A stretch of DNA of 64,000 bases, from the NCBI RefSeq assembly GCF_000725625.1, contig NZ_KL647085.1:96354-160353 (forward strand). The letters run 5' to 3'. This DNA comes from Streptomyces sp. NRRL F-6676 (GTDB lineage Bacteria; Actinomycetota; Actinomycetes; Streptomycetales; Streptomycetaceae). Below are positions 1-8,200 of the stretch, one piece after another. A model generated the notes under the pieces. That model did not search any database and was not told where the DNA came from. It saw only the letters and a program-made list of their open reading frames with translations. Both the position numbers and the translations under genes were made by a program. Every line of letters starts with the position of its first letter. Position 1 is the first letter of the stretch.

Positions 1-1
1 A

Positions 2-3000
2 CTCGACGGCGGCCTCCTCCTCAACTGGGACGTCCGTGACGGCGTGCTGGAGGCCGGGGTTCCGGACGCGGCGTTCGACGCCTACCGCCGCCTCATCACC
101 CGCCTGACCACCGACCCCGAAACCTGGTCCCGGCCGGTGGACGGCCTCCTCGCCCCCGACGTCCTGCCGCGACGCGCGGTGGCGGCCCTGCCGCCCACGC
201 CACCGCCGGACCGCGCCCTGCACACCCGGTTCTTCCGGCTCGCCGAGACCGAGCCGGGCCGCGTCGCCGTCGTCCGAACCAGCGGCGACACCCTCGCCTA
301 CGGCGAACTCGCCGATACAGCCCGCAGGATCACCGCGCTGCTGCGCGAGCACGGCGTACAGGAGGGCGACACCGTCGCGCTGACCCTGCCCAAGGGCGCC
401 GACCAGATCGCCGCCGTCCTCGGCATCCTGGCGGCCGGTGCCGCGTACGCCCCTGTCGGCGTCGAGCAGCCCGCCGTACGCCGCGAACGCATTCACTCCG
501 TGGCCGGCGCCGTCGCCGTGCTCACCGACCGGGAGCACGCGCCGCTCTGCGAGGGGGTTTCCACGGCCCCGGTGCTCCTACTGGAGGACGCCGGGACGCT
601 GGAGCCCGCCCCCGTGGTCCAGCCGGATCCCGCCCTGCCCGCCTACGTGCTGTTCACCTCCGGCTCCACGGGGCTGCCCAAGGGCGTCGAGGTGTCGCAC
701 CGCGCCGTCGTCAACACGGTCGAGGCGATGGAGGAGCAGCTCGGCCTCGGCCCCGCCGACCGCACCCTGGCGATCTCCGCGCTCGACTTCGACCTCGCCG
801 CCTGGGACATCTTCACCCCGTTGTCGCTCGGCGGACAGGTCGTCACGATCGGCCAGGACCAGCGCCGCGACGCCCACCACTGGGCCCGCTTGGTGCGCGA
901 GCACGGTGTGACGCTGGTGCAGTGCGTGCCCGCCCTGCTGGACCTGCTGATGGCCGCCGGGGAGAACGACGGACTCGGCGACTCCCTGCGCATGGTGCTG
1001 CTCGGCGGTGACTGGGTCGGCCTCGACCAGCCCCGCAGGCTGCGTGCCCTCGTACCCGGCTGCCGCTTCGTGGCCCTCGGCGGCATGACGGAGGCGGCCG
1101 TCCACTCCACGGTGTTCGAGGTCGAGGAGACCGACCCCGCCTGGAGGTCCGTGCCCTACGGCGTTCCGCTGCGCAACATGCGGGCCCGGGTCGTGGACGG
1201 ACGGGGGCGCGACTGCCCCGACCTCGTCCCCGGCGAGCTGTGGATCGGCGGACCCGGCGTGGCCAACGGGTACCGGGCCGACCCCGAGCGCACCGCCGAG
1301 CGCTTCGTCGAGTACGACGGCGAACGCTGGTACCGCAGCGGCGACCTCGCCCGCTACCGGCCCGACGGCGTACTGGAGTTCCTGGGCCGCGCCGACCACC
1401 AGGTGAAGATCGGCGGCCACCGCATCGAACTCGGCGAGGTCGAGTCCGCCCTGGAGGACGACCCCGCCGTGCTGCACGCGGTCGCCTGCGTCCTGGACAC
1501 CCCCGCACGGCACCTCGCCGCAGCCGTCTCCGCGCCCGGGGGCGCACCGGATCCGGACCAGGTGCGGCTTCGGGCGGGACAGCGGCTTCCGGCCTACATG
1601 GTCCCCGAGCGCCTCGTCGTTCTGCGCGACCTTCCGCTGAACGCCAACGGCAAACTGGACCGGGCCGCCGTCCGCCGGATACTGACCGAGGCGGCCGGCG
1701 ACGACGGCCCCCGGACCTCCGCACCGGTCGGCCCGGTGGAGACCGCCGTGGCGGCCGAGTGGGCCGACCTGCTGGACGTGGCCGAAGTGGGCCGGGAGAG
1801 CAGCTTCTTCCTCCTCGGCGGCGACTCCCTCGTCGCGACCCGGATGATCGGTCGACTGCGTGCCGCCGGATTCCCCCGCGCCCGCGTCGCCGACCTCTTC
1901 GCCCGCCCGGTGCTCCAGCACTTCTGCGAGACGCTGCGCCCCGAGGCAGTGAAGGGCACCGAGACGGAACCCGCCCCCGTCCTGGCCACCGACCCGGCCA
2001 ACGCCCACGAGCCCTTCCCGCTCACGGACGTCCAGGCCGCCTACCACACGGGCCGCGACCCCCGCTTCACCCTCGGCGGCGTCGGTACCTGGCACTACAC
2101 GGAGTTCGACGGCACGGACGTCGACCTGGACCGGCTGGAACGCGCCTGGAACACCCTCGTCCGACGGCACGGCATGCTCCGCGCGGTCGTGGCGGACGGA
2201 CACCAGCGCGTCCTGCCCGACGTACCGCCCCTGCGCATACCGGTGGCGGACGTCCCGGCCGACCACGATGCCGCCCCCGCGCTGGCCGGCCTGCGTGCCC
2301 GCCTGTCCCAGCAGGTGCGCGACCCCGCCCGGTGGCCCCTCTTCGCGGTAGAGGCGGTGCGCTACCAGGACGGCGGCGACACGCGCACCCGTATCGGCGT
2401 CGGACTGGACTACCTGGTCCTCGACGCCCTCTCCATCACCACGCTCTACGCCGAACTCAACGCGCTCTACGCCGATCCCGAGCACGAACTCCGGCCCGTC
2501 GACGTCTCCTTCCGCGACTACCTGACCGGGCTGCCCGCCGACTCTGACTCGGCCGAGCGGGCCCGCGCCCACTGGCGGACGCGGCTGTCCGAACTGCCGC
2601 CCCCGCCCCCACTGCCCCTCGACCGGGACCCCGCGACCCTCGACGCGCCCGTCTTCACCCGGCGCCGGCTGAGCCTGCCCGCAGACGACTGGCAGACCGT
2701 CAAGCGGGACGCGGCCCGGCACGGACTCACGCCGTCCACCGTCCTGCTGGCCCTGTACGCGGAGGTCTTGGCTGCCTGGAGCGGCGCCGACGCGCTGACC
2801 GTCACGCTCACCCTGTTCAACCGCCGTGACGTCCACCCCCACATCCACCGCGTCCTGGGCGACTTCACCTCCCTCTCCCTGGCCGGGTACCGACGCGACG
2901 GCGCGTCCTGGCTGGCGGCGGCCGGAGCACTGCAACGCCGCCAGGCGGAGGACCTGGACCACCTGAACGTCCCGATCGACTGGCTGCTGCGCGAGTTCGG

Positions 3001-5212
3001 CCGACGTACGGGCACCGTGGACGCGGCCGCACCCGTGGTGTTCACCAGTGCCGTCGGCGTCGGCGACGCGACCCTGGCCGGCTCGGGCACGGGTCTGCCC
3101 GCCAAGGTCTGGGGCATCTCGCAGTCCCCCCAGGTGTGCCTGGACAACCAGGTCACCGAGGAGTCCGGGAACCTGGTCGTCACTTGGGACGCCGTCGAGG
3201 AACTCTTCCCCCCGGGCGTGCTGGACGCGATGTTCGACGCCTACGGAAGGCTGCTGCGGTACGCCGTCGCCGGCGACTGGGACGCGCCGCTGCCCGACCT
3301 GCTGCCCGCGTCCCACTACGAACGGCGGGCCGCCGCCGCGCTGGAGGCAGCCCTGGAACCGGTGGTCCCGCGTCCGCTGCACGAGGCGTTCTTCGCCCAC
3401 GCTGAGGCCACTTGCGACCGCGTCGCCCTCGTCACGACGGCCGGGGAGGAGGTGACCTACGGAACCCTCGCCGAGCAGGCGCTGCGCACGGCCGCCGCAC
3501 TCGGTGACGCGGGCGTCGTCCCGGGTGAACTCGTCGCCGTCACCGTGCCCAAGGGGCCGGAGCAGATCGCCGCGGTCCTCGGCGTCCTCGCGGCCGGTGC
3601 CGCCTACGTACCGCTGAGCCTCGAACAGCCCGTCGCACGGCTGGAGCGGGTACACGCCACTGCCGGGTTCCGCGCCGTGGTGGGCGACTGGCCCGCCCGG
3701 GGAAGGACGGCTCCCCGCGCCCTGTCGGTCACGGACACACGGGACCACGAGCCGCTGCCCGCCCCTTGGAAGGTGCTTCCCGAAGCACTCGCCTACGTCA
3801 TCTTCACGAGCGGATCCACCGGCGAGCCCAAGGGCGTCCAGATCACTCACGCGGCCGCCTGGAACACGATCGCGGACGTCAACACCCGGCATGGCATCGG
3901 CGCGGACGACCGCGTGTTCGCCCTGTCCGCGCTGGACTTCGACCTCTCCGTGTACGACGTCTTCGGGCTGCTCGGAGCCGGTGGTTCCCTCCTGCTGCCC
4001 ACGGAGGAGCAGCGCCGTGAACCGGCCCGCTGGCCGAGCCTGCTCGACCGGTTCGGAGTGACCGTCTGGAACACCGTGCCGGCCCTGCTGGACCTGCTCC
4101 TCGACGCCGACGAGCAGGAGACGCCGGAGGTGCCGGAGCGCGCCCGCCTCGCGGGGCTGCGGACGGCACTGGTCTCCGGCGACTGGATCGGGCTCGACCT
4201 GCCCGGCCGGCTACGCGAACGCACCGCACGGAGCTGCGCCTTCGTCGCCATGGGCGGCGCGACCGAGGCGGCCATCTGGTCCAACACGCTCACCGTCGAG
4301 GAACCGGACCCCCGGTGGGTCTCCATCCCCTACGGCCGCCCGCTGACCGGGCAGCACTATCGCGTGGTCGACCGGAGCGGGCGGGACTGCCCCGACTGGA
4401 CGCCCGGCGAACTGTGGATCGGCGGCGGGGGACTGGCCGTCGGATACCTCGCCGACCCGGCCCGCACCGCCGAGAAGTTCGTCGAACAGGACGGGCGGCG
4501 CTGGTACCGGACCGGTGACCTGGGCCGGTTCCGGGGAGACGGGCTGATCGAGTTCCTCGGCCGCCTCGACAGCCAGCTGAAGATCGCCGGCCACCGCATC
4601 GAGGCCGGCGAGATCGAGGCCGCGCTGGAGTCCCACCCTGGTGTGGCCCGCGCCACCGTCGTGGCCGTGGGGGAGCGCACCGCCAAGCGCCTGGCCGCCT
4701 TCGCCGTACCGAACGAGCCGACGTCGCTTGCCGAGCCCGGCGGGCCCGTGGAGGCGGAGACGACCGTGCGGGACGCGGACCTCACGGAAAGCCTCTTCGC
4801 CCTGCTGGCCGAGCGAGTGCCCGTCTACGCGATCCCCTCCCGCATTCAGCTGCTGCCCGCCCTGCCGCTCACCGCGAACGGCAAGGTGGACCGGGGCGCC
4901 CTCGCGGCGATGGCGGAACCCGACATCGCGCCGACCGAGGCCGAACCGCCGGTCGGAGAGACCGAGACGGCCGTGGCCGGCCTCTGGAGCGAGTACCTGC
5001 CGAACTGGGCACCGGACCGCACCGCCAACTTCTTCACCGCGGGCGGCGACAGCCTCACCGCCCTGCGCCTGCTCACCGCGATCGAGCGCCGTCTCGGGGC
5101 CGCCGTGCCCGTCCGGCGCTTCTTCGCCGCACCGACCGTCGCCGCGCTGGCCGCGGACATCACTCGAACGCTCGCGGCCCACGGGACCGCCTACGAGACC
5201 GGAGAGCTGTGA
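2..5212 (+). CDS. Nonribosomal peptide synthetase (5' partial): (C/Cy end)-A-PCP-Cy-A-PCP
   Basis: Modular synthetase cut by the left window edge; the frame is open from base 2. Numbering from there, the visible order is the last ~75 residues of a condensation or heterocyclization domain, adenylation domain A1 (TSGSTGLPKG near residue 219), carrier PCP1 (LGGDSL, phosphopantetheine Ser ~609), cyclization domain Cy2 (FPLTDVQAAY; DYLVLD, the DxxxxD that replaces HHxxxDG), A2 (TSGSTGEPKG near 1269) and PCP2 (GGDSL, Ser ~1684). Aligned by eye to GrsA, the A2 pocket reads D-L-Y-N-L-S-M-I-W, the cysteine code of pyochelin/yersiniabactin synthetases. A1 reads D-L-W-Q-L-G-L-V-H, nearest to Thr-type codes and not cysteine. 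A2 has no methyltransferase insert. Cy2 plus A2-Cys should build a thiazoline. The stop overlaps the next start (GTGA), so the two synthetases are probably translationally coupled. Family resemblance: SCO7682 of the coelibactin cluster (from memory). Confidence 0.95.
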   Translation, partial: LDGGLLLNWDVRDGVLEAGVPDAAFDAYRRLITRLTTDPETWSRPVDGLLAPDVLPRRAVAALPPTPPPDRALHTRFFRLAETEPGRVAVVRTSGDTLAYGELADTARRITALLREHGVQEGDTVALTLPKGADQIAAVLGILAAGAAYAPVGVEQPAVRRERIHSVAGAVAVLTDREHAPLCEGVSTAPVLLLEDAGTLEPAPVVQPDPALPAYVLFTSGSTGLPKGVEVSHRAVVNTVEAMEEQLGLGPADRTLAISALDFDLAAWDIFTPLSLGGQVVTIGQDQRRDAHHWARLVREHGVTLVQCVPALLDLLMAAGENDGLGDSLRMVLLGGDWVGLDQPRRLRALVPGCRFVALGGMTEAAVHSTVFEVEETDPAWRSVPYGVPLRNMRARVVDGRGRDCPDLVPGELWIGGPGVANGYRADPERTAERFVEYDGERWYRSGDLARYRPDGVLEFLGRADHQVKIGGHRIELGEVESALEDDPAVLHAVACVLDTPARHLAAAVSAPGGAPDPDQVRLRAGQRLPAYMVPERLVVLRDLPLNANGKLDRAAVRRILTEAAGDDGPRTSAPVGPVETAVAAEWADLLDVAEVGRESSFFLLGGDSLVATRMIGRLRAAGFPRARVADLFARPVLQHFCETLRPEAVKGTETEPAPVLATDPANAHEPFPLTDVQAAYHTGRDPRFTLGGVGTWHYTEFDGTDVDLDRLERAWNTLVRRHGMLRAVVADGHQRVLPDVPPLRIPVADVPADHDAAPALAGLRARLSQQVRDPARWPLFAVEAVRYQDGGDTRTRIGVGLDYLVLDALSITTLYAELNALYADPEHELRPVDVSFRDYLTGLPADSDSAERARAHWRTRLSELPPPPPLPLDRDPATLDAPVFTRRRLSLPADDWQTVKRDAARHGLTPSTVLLALYAEVLAAWSGADALTVTLTLFNRRDVHPHIHRVLGDFTSLSLAGYRRDGASWLAAAGALQRRQAEDLDHLNVPIDWLLREFGRRTGTVDAAAPVVFTSAVGVGDATLAGSGTGLPAKVWGISQSPQVCLDNQVTEESGNLVVTWDAVEELFPPGVLDAMFDAYGRLLRYAVAGDWDAPLPDLLPASHYERRAAAALEAALEPVVPRPLHEAFFAHAEATCDRVALVTTAGEEVTYGTLAEQALRTAAALGDAGVVPGELVAVTVPKGPEQIAAVLGVLAAGAAYVPLSLEQPVARLERVHATAGFRAVVGDWPARGRTAPRALSVTDTRDHEPLPAPWKVLPEALAYVIFTSGSTGEPKGVQITHAAAWNTIADVNTRHGIGADDRVFALSALDFDLSVYDVFGLLGAGGSLLLPTEEQRREPARWPSLLDRFGVTVWNTVPALLDLLLDADEQETPEVPERARLAGLRTALVSGDWIGLDLPGRLRERTARSCAFVAMGGATEAAIWSNTLTVEEPDPRWVSIPYGRPLTGQHYRVVDRSGRDCPDWTPGELWIGGGGLAVGYLADPARTAEKFVEQDGRRWYRTGDLGRFRGDGLIEFLGRLDSQLKIAGHRIEAGEIEAALESHPGVARATVVAVGERTAKRLAAFAVPNEPTSLAEPGGPVEAETTVRDADLTESLFALLAERVPVYAIPSRIQLLPALPLTANGKVDRGALAAMAEPDIAPTEAEPPVGETETAVAGLWSEYLPNWAPDRTANFFTAGGDSLTALRLLTAIERRLGAAVPVRRFFAAPTVAALAADITRTLAAHGTAYETGEL

Positions 5213-8200
5213 ACATCGCTGAACTGCTGGCCCGTTACGCCGACGACGGCGTGGTGCTGTGGGCCCACGACGGACAACTGCGTTTCCGCGCCCCCCAGGG
5301 CCGGCTCACCGACACCCACCGGGCCGAACTGCGCACCCACAAGGAAGCCATCCTGCGTCACCTGGAGGCGGGGGAGCCGCAGCTGCGGGCCGACCCGGAC
5401 AGCCGCCACGAGCCGTTCCCGCTGACGGACATCCAGGCCGCCTACCTCATCGGCCGCACCGACGCCTACGCCTACGGAGGTGTCGGCTGCCACGCCTACG
5501 TCGAACTGGAATACCCCGACCTCGACGTGGACCACGTCACCACCGTGTGGCGTGAACTGGTTCAGCGGCACGACATGCTCCGCGCCGTCATCCATCACGA
5601 CGGCTACCAGAAGATCCTGGCCGACGTACCCGATCTCGGTATCGACGCCGACGACCTGACCGGCCTCCCGCCGGCCGAAGCCGAGGTGGAGGTGGAGCGC
5701 ACCCGGGCGAGACTGTCCGCCCGCGAGACGCCCACCGACCGGTGGCCGCTCTTCGGGGTCCACGTGAGCCGGACCGCCGAGCGGGCCGTGCTCCACCTCG
5801 CCTTCGACATGCTGGTCGTCGACCACGCCAGCCTGCGCATCCTGCTCGCCGAGTTCCAGCGCCGCCACGGCGGCGAGCCCCTCACCGAGGCACCGCGGAT
5901 CACCTTCCGCGACTACGTCCTGGCCCGCCGCGTCCTCACCGAGACCGACGCGTACACCCGCGACCGCGCCTACTGGACCGAGCGGCTCGACACCCTGCCG
6001 CCGGCGCCCGAACTGCCCCTCGCCGAAACCTGGGAGGCGGGCGTCAGCGACCCGCGGGAGAAAGCTCACGCCGCCGACCCGCACGAGTCGGGGACCTTCC
6101 GCCGGCTGGAGGTCCTGCTGACCGCGGCCGAACGGGACCGCCTCACCGAGCGGGCCGCGCGCCGAGGGCTCACCCTGTCCACGGCGCTGCTCACCGCGTA
6201 CGCCGAGACGGTAGGCCGCTGGTCGCGCGCCGGCCGGTTCACGCTCAACGTGCCGACGGTGGACCGGCCCGACCTGCACGAGGACATCGGCCGCCTCGTG
6301 GGCGACTTCACCTCGCTCGAACTGCTCGCCGTGGACCTGGACGCCCCGGCCGCCTTCGCCGAACGGACGCGGCTCCTCGGGGAGCAGCTCCTGGAAGACC
6401 TCGCGCACCCCCTGTTCACGGGCTCGGAGGTACTCGCCGAGCTGTCCCGCCGGGCCGGCGCGCCGGTGCTGATGCCGGTGGTCTTCACCAGCGCCCTGGG
6501 ATCCGACGCCACCTCCGAGGGCGTACCCCCCGAGGTGACGTACGCCGTGACCCGGACACCGCAGGTCTGGCTCGACTGCCAGGTCATGCACCGCGGCGAC
6601 ACGCTGAGCCTGTCCTGGGACATCCGCGAGGGCGCCCTCGCCCACGGTGTCGCCGACGCGATGTTCGAGGCGTACACGGGCCTCGTGCGGACCCTGTCGG
6701 CCGAGGGCGCGGCAGGCGACGCCGCCTGGGACGCCCCGGCCGGCATCACGCTGCCCGAGGACCAGGCCGTGCGGCGGAACGCCGTCAACGCGACCGCGGG
6801 ACCACTGCCGGACTCCCTGCTCCACGAACCGGTCCTCGCCCAGGCCCGGATCACACCCGAGGCGATCGCCGTCCGCACCCCGGAACTGACCCTCACCTAC
6901 CAGCAGCTCATCGCCCGTGCCACCGCCGTCGCCGAAGCACTGACGGCGTCGGGACTGCGGGCCGGTGAGCCCGTGGCCATCTGGGCGGACAAGGGCTGGG
7001 AGCAGGTCGTCGCGGTCTTCGGCACGCTGATGGCCGGCGGCGCCTACCTCCCCGTGGACACGGCCCAGCCGCCGGCCCGCCGGGACACGATCATCGCGGA
7101 CGCGGGTGTCCGCACGGTCCTCACCCAGTCCTGGCTCGCCGAGATCGATGACCTCCCGGAAGGCGTCACGGCGGTCGCCGTCGACCTCCTGCCCCAGATT
7201 TCGCAGGCGGCGCCCGCCGCGAGCGCAACCCCGCGCGACCCGGACGATCTCGCGTACATCATCTACACCTCGGGCTCGACCGGAACACCCAAGGGCGTGA
7301 TGATCAGTCACCGAGCCGCCCTCAACACCGTCGAGGACGTCAACCGTCGCTTCGGCGTCTCCGAGCGCGACCGTGTTCTCGGCATCGCGGGACTCGGCTT
7401 CGACCTGTCCGTGTACGACCTGTTCGGGCCGCTCGCCGTGGGCGCCTGTCTCGTCCTGCCCGCCGCCGACCGGCGCGGCGACCCCTCCCACTGGGCCGAA
7501 CTCGTCCGGGACTTCCGAGTCACCGTGTGGAACTCGGTCCCCGGCCAGCTCCACATGCTGTGCGACTGGCTGCGCTCCGAGCCTCCGACCGACGACGCCA
7601 CACTCCGACTCGCGCTGATATCCGGCGACTGGATACCCGTCGCCCTGCCGGACCAGGCCCGTGAGCTGCTCCCCGGCCTCGAGGTCGTCTCCCTCGGCGG
7701 CGCCACCGAAGGCTCCATCTGGTCCATCGCCCACGCCGTCGACGCCGTGGACACGGACCGCCCGAGCATCCCTTACGGCAGGCCCCTGACCAACCAGACC
7801 TTCGCCGTACTCGACCGGCACCTGCGGGCACGGCCCGAATGGGTGCCGGGGGAGCTGTTCATCGGCGGCGCCGGTGTAGCCCTGGGCTACTTCGGCGACG
7901 AGAGCCGCACGGCGGAGCGGTTCCTCTCCGACCCCGCCACCGGACAGCGGCTCTACCGCACCGGTGACCTGGGGCGGTACCTTCCCGACGGCACCATCGA
8001 GTTCCTGGGCCGGGAGGACGCCCAGATCAAGATCCGCGGCTACCGGGTCGAACTCGCCGAGGTGGAAGCCGCCGTACAGGCCCACCCGGAGGTCGCGGCG
8101 GGCGCCGTCATCGTGGACGACTCGGCGGCCGGCGGCCGGCGCCTGGCCGCGTTCGTGGAGACGGCCCGCAAGGACGGCACGCCCGACGCGGACGCCGGCA

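Noticed and set aside
578..3892. 1104-codon open frame on the minus strand across the first NRPS gene
   Set aside because: Shadow of strong third-position GC bias on the opposite strand; Gly/Val/Arg/Gln-rich with no domain, and the + strand NRPS motifs are unmistakable.
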